This document shows positions 16,691-25,669 of a DNA stretch of 64,000 bases, one piece after another; position 1 is the stretch's first letter; each line of letters begins with the position of its first letter. The notes beneath the pieces were generated by a model that saw only the letters and a program-made list of their open reading frames with translations, was not told the origin of the DNA and did not search any database. Location: positions 310,001 through 374,000 of the forward strand of contig NZ_BMSX01000005.1 in NCBI RefSeq assembly GCF_014649375.1, read 5' to 3'. Position numbers and translations under genes: made by a program. This stretch comes from Streptomyces aurantiogriseus. GTDB taxonomy: Bacteria > Actinomycetota > Actinomycetes > Streptomycetales > Streptomycetaceae.

Positions 16691-17866
16691 TCACGCCACC
16701 GGCCGTTGCGGGGAGTTGCTGGTACCGGCGGCCGGACGCGGGGGCGGAGTGCTGTCGCCGTCTTCGGGCGAGGCGGAGGGGGCCGTCCCCTGGGGCAGGC
16801 CTGACGCGTCGGCGTGGACGCCGTACGGTACCGGGAAACCGGGGACCGGGGTGTACGGGAGCGGGACCTGGGCGTACCCGCTCGGGAAGGGCGGCGGGAC
16901 CGGTGTCGGTGCGGGGGCGGTCCGGGCCGGCGGGCGGCGGCGGGCCAGCCACAGGACGGCCACCGTGTACAGGGCGATGCCGGCCAGGTCGAGTGCCACG
17001 AGCTGCCAGGGCGCGTCGGCGGCGGTGTCGTCGCTCTTGAGGCCGTCGACGACGGCGGCCGAGATACCGAAGGCGAACAGGTTGTTCACGGCGTGCAGGC
17101 CGATGGCCGCCTCGAGGCCGCCGGTGCGCACGGTCAGCCAGCCCGCGACCGCCCCGTACACGACCAGGTCGGCGAAGCCCCACGGGGTGCCCCAGCCGTG
17201 GGCGGCGGCGAACAGGACGGCCTGGGGCGCGATCGCCCACCAGGGCGAGCGGAGGAAGGCGCCGACCGCCTGCGTGAGCCAGCCACGGAAGACGTACTCC
17301 TCGGCGGCCGCCTGCAGGGGCACCAGGACGACCAGCATGGCCAGCGCGGGGCCGAAGAACTCCCAGCCCGCCCACCGCGCCGCCGGTTCGTCCTCCGCGG
17401 GCAGCAGGAGCATCACCCCGGTGGTGACGGCGAGAACCGGGAGGGCCGTCAGGACGCACAGGCCCAGCCAGCGCCACCGCAGTCCGCCCGTCACCGACGA
17501 GACGGTGCCGGCCGGGCGGCGGCCGATCCAGCGCACCGCGAGCAGCACGACGGGGATGGCGACGGCGATCGTCAGCAGGTCGACGGCGGTGCTCGGCACG
17601 GGGCCGAACTCCACCGTCCCGTCGGGGGCTTCGGGGTAGCCCCGCGCGGCTCCCAGGATGGAGACGAGGCCGTAGAGAAGGACGGTCACGACCATGTACG
17701 TCACCGCCACGAACAGGGTGCCCACCACGGGCCGCCACCATCGGTGACGTGCCGAGATCCGGGCCAGGCGGTGGTAGCGGAGAGGTTCGGCGAGGTGCGC
17801 GGGCGGCGGGGCGGCGAGCGGGCCGGAGAGGTGCGCAGGCGTCGCAGCGGCGTGCGGGTTCGTCAT
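16691..17866 (-). CDS. CPBP family intramembrane glutamic endopeptidase
   Basis: A 391-residue membrane protein with about eight hydrophobic segments and a proline-rich cytoplasmic tail (from about residue 320). The Rce1/CPBP motifs are complete: AAAEEYVFRGW (Glu189, Glu190, Arg194), FAAAHGW (His223) and LHAVNN (His258, Asn262). Family members cut prenylated proteins or bacteriocin leaders and some serve in bacteriocin immunity; the target here is unknown. I chose ATG 17866, which has GGAGAGG upstream and leaves a short N-terminal tail before the first membrane segment. It is divergent from the histidine kinase gene. Confidence 0.9.
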   Translation of the reverse strand: MTNPHAAATPAHLSGPLAAPPPAHLAEPLRYHRLARISARHRWWRPVVGTLFVAVTYMVVTVLLYGLVSILGAARGYPEAPDGTVEFGPVPSTAVDLLTIAVAIPVVLLAVRWIGRRPAGTVSSVTGGLRWRWLGLCVLTALPVLAVTTGVMLLLPAEDEPAARWAGWEFFGPALAMLVVLVPLQAAAEEYVFRGWLTQAVGAFLRSPWWAIAPQAVLFAAAHGWGTPWGFADLVVYGAVAGWLTVRTGGLEAAIGLHAVNNLFAFGISAAVVDGLKSDDTAADAPWQLVALDLAGIALYTVAVLWLARRRPPARTAPAPTPVPPPFPSGYAQVPLPYTPVPGFPVPYGVHADASGLPQGTAPSASPEDGDSTPPPRPAAGTSNSPQRPVA

Positions 17867-18003
17867 GCTGACAAGCCTCTCCGCCGGCCCGTGGCCCGGC
17901 ATCGACCCCGGGCAGGAACGGTGTCTCCATCGGAGGGTAGAGATCGGCCTCGTCCCGGGGAGGGGCGCCGGGCGGTCGTACGCCGTCCTACGCTCGTGCC
18001 GAC

Positions 18004-20355
18004 ATGGAAACGATACGCAACTGGCTGCTCCCCGCCCTGCTCGCAGCCGGACAACTCGCCTGGCTGTGGCCCGGAGCGAGCCTGGCCGGCGAAACGGTGC
18101 CCGGCCCGGCGGGACTCGTCGCCGTCCTGGCCGCCCTGGCCGTCGAGACGGCCGCGCTGGGCCGTCGGCGCCAGGCCCCGGTCCGGGCCCTGGCCTGCAC
18201 GCTCGGCACGCTTCTGCTGGGTCGACTGGCCTGGGACGAGGGATACTTCGGGTGGGGAGTGCTGGTCGCGCTGTACTCGGTGGCGGTCCGCTGCCCCGTG
18301 CCCGTGACCGTCCGCGCGGTCGCCGCGGGCCTCGGCGTCGAGTGGCTGCTGTCCTTCGTCCGCATCGGGCTGCGGCCCGCACTCGCCTCGGAGTGGGCGG
18401 TCGGCGCCCTGGTGTACGCGGTCTGCGTGGGGCTCGGCGAGGCCCGCCACCAGTGGCTCAAGGGGCGGTCGGCCGCGGCCCGTCGGCTGGCCGGCGCGGA
18501 GGAGGCCCGGCGGCAGGCGGGCGACACCGAACGGCGGCGCTTGGCCCGCGAGTTGCACGACGTGAGCGCCCACCATCTGACGTCCGTCGTCATCACGGCC
18601 GACGCCGCGCGCCGACTCGGCGACAGCAGACCGGAGTTGACGGCCGACGCGCTGGCGTTCGCGGAACGCACCGGCACCGAGACCCTCACCTCGCTGCAAC
18701 GGCTCGTCGGCCTGATGAGGGACACCGACGGCGGCGCGGACCCGCGTCCGATGACGGCCCGCATCGAGGAACTCATCGCCGGATTCGGGCGGTTGGGGCG
18801 TCCGATCGAGGCCGAGCTGCCCGACGACCTGGCCGGTCCGGCGGCCGAGGCCGTCCACGGGATCGTCCGCGAGGCCCTGACGAACGCCCTGCGGCACGCC
18901 CCGGGCTGCGCCGCGCGCGTGAGCGTGCGGCGCGGGGACGGCGTCCTGGAGCTGACCGTGGACAACGCTCCGCCGCGTGGCTCCGCACCGCACGGTGCCG
19001 GCGGCCTCGGCTCGGGGCGCGGCGTCGCCGGGATGAAGGAGCGGGCGGCGGCCGTCGGCGGGGAGCTCACGGCCGGTCCCGAGCCCGGCGGCGGCTGGCG
19101 GGTCCGGGCCACACTGCCCGATGCCACGGGGCCGCGGAGTCAGTCCGCGGGCCGGCGGGACGTGCTGCGGGAGCAGCGGCTGGCCGATCCCGCCCTGGTG
19201 TTCGCCGCGACGGTGCTGCCCCTGGTGTTCGCCATGGTCACCGCGGAGGAGTGGCCGGGCCCGAGCCTGCGTGCCGCGGTGCCCGCACTGCTCGTCCTGG
19301 CCGTGCTGGTGACCGTCCACGCGGTGCCGCTGCTGTGGCGCCGGAGCGCTCCGTGGGCGGCTCTGCTCGGCGTGCTGGCCACGTCGTGGCTGTGGCCGGT
19401 GGCGGTCGCCGTGGCCGACATGCCGGCGCGGGTGTCCCAGTTCTTCGCCACCGGAGCGCTCGCGGAGCTGCTGGCCGTGTACGCGGTGGGGGTGTACGGC
19501 CGGGGGGCCGCCCGCACCTGGCCGGCATGGTGCGCGGCGGCGGCCTCGCTCGCCGGGGTCCTGGTGGCGACGGCGGCCGCCGACGGAGAGCTGACGGGCG
19601 CGGGCTCCGTGCGGGTCTCCGCCGTGGTGATGTTCCTGCCGCTGGTCGTCATGCTGGCCGCCGTGTTCGTCGCCCTGTGGGGTGCCGGGCTGGCCGTGCG
19701 GCGCCGACGACTGCGGATCCTGGCCCTGGACGACTTCGCGCTCGCCACCTCGCTGTGGCACGCGGAACGGGCCGCGGACGCCGAACGGCGCCGGCTGGCG
19801 GCGCGGTTGCGTGACGCCGTGCTGCACCGCACGGCCGCGATGGTCGAGCAGGCCCGGCAGGGGCGGCTGGAGGAGGTGGCGGCCGAGGCCCGCTCCGCGC
19901 TCGCCGCCATGCGCGAACTCCTCCACGGTCTGGGCGAGTCGGAGGATCCCGGCCGGCGGCTCGCTCCAGCGCCCACCGCCGTGGACCTCGACGCACTGTG
20001 CCGGACCCTGACCGCGTCCGGCCGCAACGTGACCCTGCGAGGCCTGCCCGAGGCCGCGCGGGACCTGCCGCCCTCGGTGGCCCTGTCGGCGTACCGGATC
20101 GTCGAGGCGGCGCTCGGCGCGGGCGACCAGGGGCCGGCACGGGTCACGCTGAGGCGGCGGCGCGACACCTTGCGGGTCACGGTGTCGGGCGTGCCGCTGG
20201 CCGTGACCGGGCCGGTGGCCGAACGCCTGAAGGTGCAGGTGGAGGCGGGGGCGGGCCGGATCACGCTCGAACAGACCGGTATCGTACGGGTGTTGCTGTC
20301 GGCCCGGCCGAGTCCGGCGCCCGTCCAGGAGGTGTCCCCGTCGTCACACGCGTGA
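18004..20355 (+). CDS. Fused double histidine kinase (active half plus degenerate half)
   Basis: A 783-residue protein made of two consecutive NarL-type (HisKA_3) kinases. Half one (1-375): membrane segments, RRRLARELHDVSAHHLTS with phospho-acceptor His185, and an ATPase domain with the N box REALTNALRHA and the glycine box GRGVAGMKERA. Half two (about 380-783): another membrane block of five to six segments, then ERRRLAARLRDAVLHRT in which the acceptor His is replaced by Arg603, and an ATPase remnant lacking the Asn box (VEAALGAGDQG) and glycine box. So only the first half should be catalytic; the second may sense or regulate. It overlaps the response-regulator gene by one base. Family length is normally about 400, so this is a tandem fusion. 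Confidence 0.88.
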   Translation: METIRNWLLPALLAAGQLAWLWPGASLAGETVPGPAGLVAVLAALAVETAALGRRRQAPVRALACTLGTLLLGRLAWDEGYFGWGVLVALYSVAVRCPVPVTVRAVAAGLGVEWLLSFVRIGLRPALASEWAVGALVYAVCVGLGEARHQWLKGRSAAARRLAGAEEARRQAGDTERRRLARELHDVSAHHLTSVVITADAARRLGDSRPELTADALAFAERTGTETLTSLQRLVGLMRDTDGGADPRPMTARIEELIAGFGRLGRPIEAELPDDLAGPAAEAVHGIVREALTNALRHAPGCAARVSVRRGDGVLELTVDNAPPRGSAPHGAGGLGSGRGVAGMKERAAAVGGELTAGPEPGGGWRVRATLPDATGPRSQSAGRRDVLREQRLADPALVFAATVLPLVFAMVTAEEWPGPSLRAAVPALLVLAVLVTVHAVPLLWRRSAPWAALLGVLATSWLWPVAVAVADMPARVSQFFATGALAELLAVYAVGVYGRGAARTWPAWCAAAASLAGVLVATAAADGELTGAGSVRVSAVVMFLPLVVMLAAVFVALWGAGLAVRRRRLRILALDDFALATSLWHAERAADAERRRLAARLRDAVLHRTAAMVEQARQGRLEEVAAEARSALAAMRELLHGLGESEDPGRRLAPAPTAVDLDALCRTLTASGRNVTLRGLPEAARDLPPSVALSAYRIVEAALGAGDQGPARVTLRRRRDTLRVTVSGVPLAVTGPVAERLKVQVEAGAGRITLEQTGIVRVLLSARPSPAPVQEVSPSSHA

Positions 20356-21011
20356 TGGTCGTCGACGACCAGGCGGTGGTCCGCGCAGGATTCGCCGCCA
20401 TCGTGGACGCCGAGCCCGATCTGACCGTGGTCGCCGAGGCCGGTGACGGGGCCTCGGCGGTGTCGCTCGCCGCCACCGAGACACCCGACGTCGTGCTGAT
20501 GGACATCCGTATGCCCGGCATGGACGGCCTCACCGCGACCCGTCTGCTCACCGCGTCGGAGCACCGGCCGCGGGTGCTCGTCCTGACCACCTTCGACCTG
20601 GACGCGTACGTGTACGAGGCGTTGCGCGCCGGGGCGTCGGGGTTCCTGCTCAAGGACGCCCAACCCGAGGACCTGCTGTCCGCGATCCGGGTCGTCGCCG
20701 CCGGGGAGGGCATCCTGGCCCCGACCGTGACCCGCCGGCTCATCGACACCTTCGCGCAGGGCGCCCCGCAGCCGCCGTCCGTCACCGGTGCGCTCTCCTC
20801 CCTCACGCCACGCGAGAAGGAGGTGCTGCTGCACATCGCCTCGGGGCTGGCCAACGCCGAGATCGGCGCCGCGCTCGGGGTGACCACGGGCACGGTGAAG
20901 ACCCATGTGAACGCCCTGCTGTCCAAGCTGGGGCTGAGGGACCGGGTGCAGGCCACGATCCTGGCGTACGAGAGCGGGCTGGTCCGGCCGCGCGGTGCGC
21001 CCGGCGCGTAG
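20355..21011 (+). CDS. NarL/LuxR-family response regulator
   Basis: A 218-residue partner of the fused kinase. The receiver domain starts with MVVDDQAVVRAG, has phospho-acceptor Asp50 in VLMDIRMPG, and Thr and Lys in VLTTFD and GFLLKD. The LuxR-type helix-turn-helix is LTPREKEVLLHIASGLANAEIG...GTVKTHVNALLSKL. The ATG shares its A with the kinase stop codon (TGATG), so translation is coupled; GTG 20352 is an alternative start. An AGGAGG lies at 20327-20332, inside the kinase gene. Confidence 0.92.
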   Translation: MVVDDQAVVRAGFAAIVDAEPDLTVVAEAGDGASAVSLAATETPDVVLMDIRMPGMDGLTATRLLTASEHRPRVLVLTTFDLDAYVYEALRAGASGFLLKDAQPEDLLSAIRVVAAGEGILAPTVTRRLIDTFAQGAPQPPSVTGALSSLTPREKEVLLHIASGLANAEIGAALGVTTGTVKTHVNALLSKLGLRDRVQATILAYESGLVRPRGAPGA

Positions 21012-21013
21012 GG

Positions 21014-21036
21014 CTGTCGGTGGGCCTTGGTAGAAA
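21014..21036 (+). promoter_or_regulatory. RecA-NDp/PafBC-like promoter of the second STM4015-type gene
   Basis: CTGTCGGTG, eight bases (GGCCTTGG), TAGAAA. It differs from TTGTCRGTG-N8-TANNNT at the first base and at the last base of the -10. It begins 2 bases after the response-regulator stop and would give a leader of roughly 55 bases. Confidence 0.6.
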
Positions 21037-21098
21037 GGGCGGCCATCGGGCCGGCGCACAGGGCGTCGGCCGCCGTCCGACCATGGAAGGCCTTGGCG

Positions 21099-22064
21099 TT
21101 GGACCACATATCGCACCTGCACGGACTGCCCGTCCACAACTTCCCGAGGCTCGAGGAGCCGCCCTCGCCGTTACCGGCGGTGGAGACGGTCGCCTGGCGG
21201 CTGTCGGTGGACGAGGACCGGGTTCTCGGGGAGACCTTCGAGGAGAGCTGGCAGCGCTTCCTCGACACCGTCGATCCCGCACGGGTACGGGCCCTGGTGC
21301 TGGGCGTCGGCGCCTACGGCACCGAGAATGACGCCGCCAGCCCCTGGGAGACGGTGAAGCTGCTGGCCGGGGCCGCGGACCGCCTCACCGGGCTGGAGGC
21401 CCTCTACCTGGCCGACCTCACCTTCGAGGAGTCCGAGCTCTCCTGGATCGTGCAGGACGACGTGACCCCGGTCCTCGCCGCCTACCCGTGCCTGAAGGAA
21501 CTCGGGGTGCGCGGCTCCGGCGGCGGCTTCGACGGCGCTCCCGGCCTGGAGTTCCACGCCCTGCGCCACGAGCATCTGCGGGTCCTCCGCCTGGAGAACG
21601 GCGGACTGCCCACCGAGGTGGCCCAGGGCCTCGCCGCCTCGGACCTGCCCGGGCTGGAGCACCTGGACCTGTGGCTCGGCACGGAGGACTACGGCCGCAC
21701 CGCCACCGTCGCCGACCTGGCCCCCGTCCTGGACGGCGGCCGGCTGCCGTCGCTGCGCCGGCTCGGCCTGCGGAACTGCGACCTGCAGGACGAGGTGGCG
21801 GCCGCGGTCGCGAGCGCGCCTGTCGTGGCCCGGCTCAGCTCCCTGGACCTGAGCCTGGGCACCCTCGGCGACGTCGGCGCCGAGGCGCTGCTCAGCGGCC
21901 AGCCGCTCACCCATCTCGAGGAACTGGACCTTCACCACCACTACCTGTCGGAGCCGATGATGACCCGCCTGCGCGAAGCGCTGGAGCCCTTCGGCGTGCG
22001 GGTCAACCTCGACGAACGGGAGACGGACGACGAGTGGGGACGGTACGTGGCCGCCGGCGAGTAG
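21099..22064 (+). CDS. STM4015 family leucine-rich-repeat protein, second copy
   Basis: A 321-residue paralogue of the LRR protein at 11911. Both start with a DHxxxLxxLPxHxFP motif and share GGLPxEVxxGxAASDLPxLEHLDLWLG, DLSxGxLxDxGAxALLxGQPLTHL and DLHHHYLSEP, and both end in YVAxGE. No STM4011-4014 partner is beside this copy. I propose TTG 21099 as start (GGAAGG eight bases upstream, and it matches the N-terminus of the first copy); a longer reading from 21027 has no homologous counterpart. It follows a response-regulator gene but has its own damage-type promoter. Confidence 0.84.
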   Translation: MDHISHLHGLPVHNFPRLEEPPSPLPAVETVAWRLSVDEDRVLGETFEESWQRFLDTVDPARVRALVLGVGAYGTENDAASPWETVKLLAGAADRLTGLEALYLADLTFEESELSWIVQDDVTPVLAAYPCLKELGVRGSGGGFDGAPGLEFHALRHEHLRVLRLENGGLPTEVAQGLAASDLPGLEHLDLWLGTEDYGRTATVADLAPVLDGGRLPSLRRLGLRNCDLQDEVAAAVASAPVVARLSSLDLSLGTLGDVGAEALLSGQPLTHLEELDLHHHYLSEPMMTRLREALEPFGVRVNLDERETDDEWGRYVAAGE

Positions 22065-22071
22065 GGGCCGG

Positions 22072-25000
22072 CTAGCCGACCTCGACCAGCAGGTCACCGC
22101 CCTCCACCTGCTGGATCCTGTTGATGGCCAGCCTGCTCACCCGGCCGGCCTTCGGGGCGGTGATGGTGGCCTCCATCTTCATCGCCTCGATGGTGGCCAC
22201 CGTGGCGCCGGCCTCCACCTCGTCGCCCTCGGCGACCGCCAGCGTCACCACCCCCGCGAACGGCGCCGCGACATGGCCGGGGTTGGACCGGTCGGCCTTC
22301 TCGGTCACCGGGACGTCGGAGGCCGCAGCCTTGTCGCGGACCTGGATGGGCCGCAGCTGGCCGTTCAGGGAGGACATCACGGTGCGCATGCCGCGTTCGT
22401 CGGCCTCGCCGATCGCCTGCAGCTCGATCAGGAGCCGCACGCCCGGCTCGAGGTCGACGGCGTACTCCTTGCCCGGGCGCAGTCCGTAGAAGTAGTCCTT
22501 GCTGTCCAGGACGCTGGTGTCGCCGTAGGCCTGGCGGTGGGTGTCGAACTCTCGGGTCGGGCCGGGGAAGAGCAGCCGGTTGAGGGTGGCGCGGCGGGTC
22601 TTCTCCAGGCCCTTGCGGTCCTCGGCGGTCAGTTCCGTCACGGGCTTGGGTTCGGCGCGGCCCTGGAGGGCCTTGGTGCGGAACGGCTCGGGCCAGCCGC
22701 CGGGCGGGGTGCCGAGTTCGCCGCGCAGGAAGCCGATGACGGAGTCGGGGATGTCGTACTTGTCCGGCGCCGTCTCGAAGTCCTCGGGGCTGACGCCGGC
22801 GCCGACCAGGTGCAGGGCGAGGTCGCCGACCACCTTGGAGGACGGGGTGACCTTCACCAGGCGGCCCAGGATGCGGTCGGCGGCGGCGTACATGGCCTCG
22901 ATGTCCTCGAAGCGGTCGCCGAGGCCGAGCGCGACGGCCTGGGTGCGCAGGTTGGAGAGCTGCCCGCCGGGGATCTCGTGGTGGTAGACGCGGCCGGTGG
23001 GCGAGGCGAGGCCCGCCTCGAAGGGGGCGTAGATCCTGCGGACGCCCTCCCAGTACGGCTCGAGGTCGCCGACGGCCTGGAGGTCGAGGCCGGTGGGGCG
23101 CTCGGAGTGGTCGGTGGCGGCGACGAGCGCGGACAGCGAGGGCTGCGAGGTCGTCCCGGCCATCGAGGCCACCGCTCCGTCGACGGCGTCGGCGCCGGCC
23201 TGGATCGCGGCGAGGTAGGTGGCGAGCTGGCCGCCCGCGGTGTCGTGGGTGTGCAGGTGCACCGGCAGGTCGAACTCACGGCGCAGCGCGGACACGAGGG
23301 TGGCGGCGGCCGGGGCGCGCAGCAGGCCGGCCATGTCCTTGACGGCCAGGACGTGGGCGCCGGCCTCCACGATCTGCTCGGCGAGCCGCAGGTAGTAGTC
23401 GAGGGTGTACAGACGCTCGTTCGGGTCGGACAGGTCGGAGGTGTAGCAGAGGGCGACCTCGGCGACGGCCGTGCCCGTCTCGCGTACGGCGTCGATGGCG
23501 GGGCGCATCTGGCCGACGTCGTTGAGCGCGTCGAAGATGCGGAAGATGTCGATGCCGGTGGCGGCGGCCTCCTGCACGAAGGCGTCGGTCACCTCGGTCG
23601 GGTAGGGCGTGTAGCCGACGGTGTTGCGGCCGCGCAGCAGCATCTGGAGGCAGAGGTTGGGGACGGCCTCGCGCAGGGCGGCCAGGCGCTCCCAGGGGTC
23701 CTCGGCGAGGAAGCGGAGGGCGACGTCGTAGGTGGCGCCGCCCCAGCACTCCAGGGAGAGCAGTTCCGGCAGGGTGCGGGCGACGACCGGGGCGGCGGCG
23801 AGCAGGTCCTTGGTGCGGACGCGGGTGGCGAGCAGCGACTGGTGGGCGTCGCGGAAGGTGGTGTCGGTGACGCCGATGGTCGGGGAGTCGCGCAGCCAGC
23901 GGGCGAAGCCCTCGGGGCCGAGGCCGACCAGCCGCTGGCGGGAGCCGGCGGGCGGCTCGCCGTCGGGCAGCGGGGGCAGCTTGGTGGTGGGGTCGATGAG
24001 TTCGGGCCGCTCGCCGTGCGGCTTGTTCACGGTGACGTCGGCCAGGTAGGTGAGCAGCTTGGTGCCGCGGTCGGCGGAGTGGCGGGCGGTGAGCAGGTGC
24101 GGGCGCTGCTCGATGAAGGACGTCGTGACCCGCCCGGCCTGGAAGTCGGGGTCGTCGAGGACGGCCTGGAGGAACGGGATGTTCGTCGCCACGCCGCGGA
24201 TGCGGAACTCGGCCACGGCACGCCGGGCGCGGCCGATCGCGGCCTGGAAGTCCCGGCCCCGGCAGGTGAGCTTGACCAGCATGGAGTCGAAGTGGGCGCT
24301 GATCTCAGTCCCCGCGTGGGTGGTGCCGCCGTCGAGGCGGATACCGGAGCCGCCCGGTGAGCGGTAGGCGCTGATGCGGCCGGTGTCAGGCCGGAAGCCG
24401 TTGGCCGGGTCCTCGGTGGTGATGCGGCACTGGAGGGCGGCGCCGCGCAGGGTGACCGTGTCCTGCGACAGGCCGAGGTCGGCCAGCGTCTCGCCGGAGG
24501 CGATGCGCAGCTGGGCCTGGACGAGGTCGACGTCGGTGACCTCCTCGGTGACCGTGTGCTCGACCTGGATGCGCGGGTTCATCTCGATGAAGACGTGGTT
24601 GCCGTCGCGGTCGAGGAGGAACTCGACGGTGCCCGCGTTGCGGTAGCCGATCTGGCGGGCGAAGCGGACGGCGTCGGCGCAGATGCGCTCGCGCAGCTCC
24701 GGGTCCAGGTTGGGGGCGGGCGCCAGCTCGATGACCTTCTGGTGGCGGCGCTGGACCGAGCAGTCGCGTTCGAACAGGTGGATGACCTCGCCCTGGCCGT
24801 CGGCGAGGATCTGCACCTCGATGTGGCGGGGGTCGACGACGGCCTTCTCCAGGAAGACGGTGGGGTCGCCGAACGCGGACGCCGCCTCCCGGGACGCGGC
24901 CTCGATGGACTCGCGCAACTGAGCGGGATCCTCGACGCGCCGCATGCCGCGTCCGCCGCCGCCCGCGACCGCCTTCACGAACACGGGGAAGCCGATGTCG

Positions 25001-25446
25001 TCCGCGGCCCGGACCAGCTCGTCGACGTCGGTGGACGGCTGCGAGGAGCCGAGCACCGGTACGCCCGCCTCGCGGGCCGCGGCGACCGCGCGGGCCTTGT
25101 TGCCGGTCAGCTCGAGGGTGCGGGCGTCGGGGCCGACGAACGTGATGCCCGCCTCCTCGCAGGCACGGGCCAGTTCGGGGTTCTCGGACAGGAACCCGTA
25201 GCCCGGGTACACCGCGTCCGCGCCCGCCCGGCGCGCCGCGCCGACGATCTCCTCGACGGAGAGATACGCGCGCACCGGATGTCCCGGCTCCCCGATCTCG
25301 TAGGCCTCGTCGGCCTTGAGCCGGTGCAGCGAGTTGCGGTCCTCGTGCGGGAAGACGGCGACGGTGCGCGCGCCCAGCTCGTAGCCGGCGCGGAACGCCC
25401 GGATCGCGATCTCACCACGGTTGGCGACCAGCACCTTGCGGAACAT
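22072..25446 (-). CDS. pyc: Pyruvate carboxylase
   Basis: A 1124-residue single-chain biotin enzyme that carboxylates pyruvate to oxaloacetate, feeding the citric acid cycle. It begins with FRKVLVANRGEIAIRAFRA (biotin carboxylase), has the ATP-grasp loop AGGGGRGMR, the carboxyltransferase entry GVTDTTFRDAHQSLLATRVRT and the metal-binding HLHTHDTAGG, and ends in a biotinyl domain with EAMKMEATI where Lys1090 is the biotinylation site. Full length for the alpha4 type. Start ATG 25446 has GAAGGG upstream. It is divergent from the Ser/Thr kinase gene and ends 7 bases from the convergent LRR gene. Confidence 0.97.
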   Translation of the reverse strand: MFRKVLVANRGEIAIRAFRAGYELGARTVAVFPHEDRNSLHRLKADEAYEIGEPGHPVRAYLSVEEIVGAARRAGADAVYPGYGFLSENPELARACEEAGITFVGPDARTLELTGNKARAVAAAREAGVPVLGSSQPSTDVDELVRAADDIGFPVFVKAVAGGGGRGMRRVEDPAQLRESIEAASREAASAFGDPTVFLEKAVVDPRHIEVQILADGQGEVIHLFERDCSVQRRHQKVIELAPAPNLDPELRERICADAVRFARQIGYRNAGTVEFLLDRDGNHVFIEMNPRIQVEHTVTEEVTDVDLVQAQLRIASGETLADLGLSQDTVTLRGAALQCRITTEDPANGFRPDTGRISAYRSPGGSGIRLDGGTTHAGTEISAHFDSMLVKLTCRGRDFQAAIGRARRAVAEFRIRGVATNIPFLQAVLDDPDFQAGRVTTSFIEQRPHLLTARHSADRGTKLLTYLADVTVNKPHGERPELIDPTTKLPPLPDGEPPAGSRQRLVGLGPEGFARWLRDSPTIGVTDTTFRDAHQSLLATRVRTKDLLAAAPVVARTLPELLSLECWGGATYDVALRFLAEDPWERLAALREAVPNLCLQMLLRGRNTVGYTPYPTEVTDAFVQEAAATGIDIFRIFDALNDVGQMRPAIDAVRETGTAVAEVALCYTSDLSDPNERLYTLDYYLRLAEQIVEAGAHVLAVKDMAGLLRAPAAATLVSALRREFDLPVHLHTHDTAGGQLATYLAAIQAGADAVDGAVASMAGTTSQPSLSALVAATDHSERPTGLDLQAVGDLEPYWEGVRRIYAPFEAGLASPTGRVYHHEIPGGQLSNLRTQAVALGLGDRFEDIEAMYAAADRILGRLVKVTPSSKVVGDLALHLVGAGVSPEDFETAPDKYDIPDSVIGFLRGELGTPPGGWPEPFRTKALQGRAEPKPVTELTAEDRKGLEKTRRATLNRLLFPGPTREFDTHRQAYGDTSVLDSKDYFYGLRPGKEYAVDLEPGVRLLIELQAIGEADERGMRTVMSSLNGQLRPIQVRDKAAASDVPVTEKADRSNPGHVAAPFAGVVTLAVAEGDEVEAGATVATIEAMKMEATITAPKAGRVSRLAINRIQQVEGGDLLVEVG

Positions 25447-25540
25447 CCTGGATCCCTTCAGCCTGCCCGGTGACGGGACCATCGTGTCGGTGCCGTCCCG
25501 GGAGTGCCATGTGAGTCGGGCCACTCACCGGTCGTTCTCC

Positions 25541-25584
25541 CCCGGAAGGAGCCCGGAGAGAGCCCGGAGAGAGCCCGGAAGAAG
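25541..25584. repeat. Four-unit 11-bp direct repeat
   Basis: Four consecutive 11-bp units (cccggaaggag, cccggagagag twice, cccggaagaag) lie between pyc and the kinase gene. A period of 11 bp is close to one helical turn. It may be a binding array or simple-sequence slippage. Confidence 0.7.
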
Positions 25585-25639
25585 CCTCAGAAGCCGCGTA
25601 CCCACCGGGAAAGCGCTCACCACGGCGGCCTGCGACTTC

Positions 25640-25662
25640 CTGTCGGTGGGAGCAACTAAGCT
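25640..25662 (+). promoter_or_regulatory. RecA-NDp/PafBC-like promoter of the Ser/Thr kinase gene
   Basis: CTGTCGGTG, eight bases (GGAGCAAC), TAAGCT. Eight of nine bases of the -35 block and the full TANNNT match. Only 7 bases separate the -10 from ATG 25670 and there is no ribosome site, so the transcript is probably leaderless. Confidence 0.65.
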
Positions 25663-25669
25663 CCGGCGC

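Noticed and set aside
22273..24360. Long plus-strand open frame antisense to pyruvate carboxylase
   Set aside because: Composition is Gly/Val/Asp-rich without motifs; pyc on the other strand is complete.
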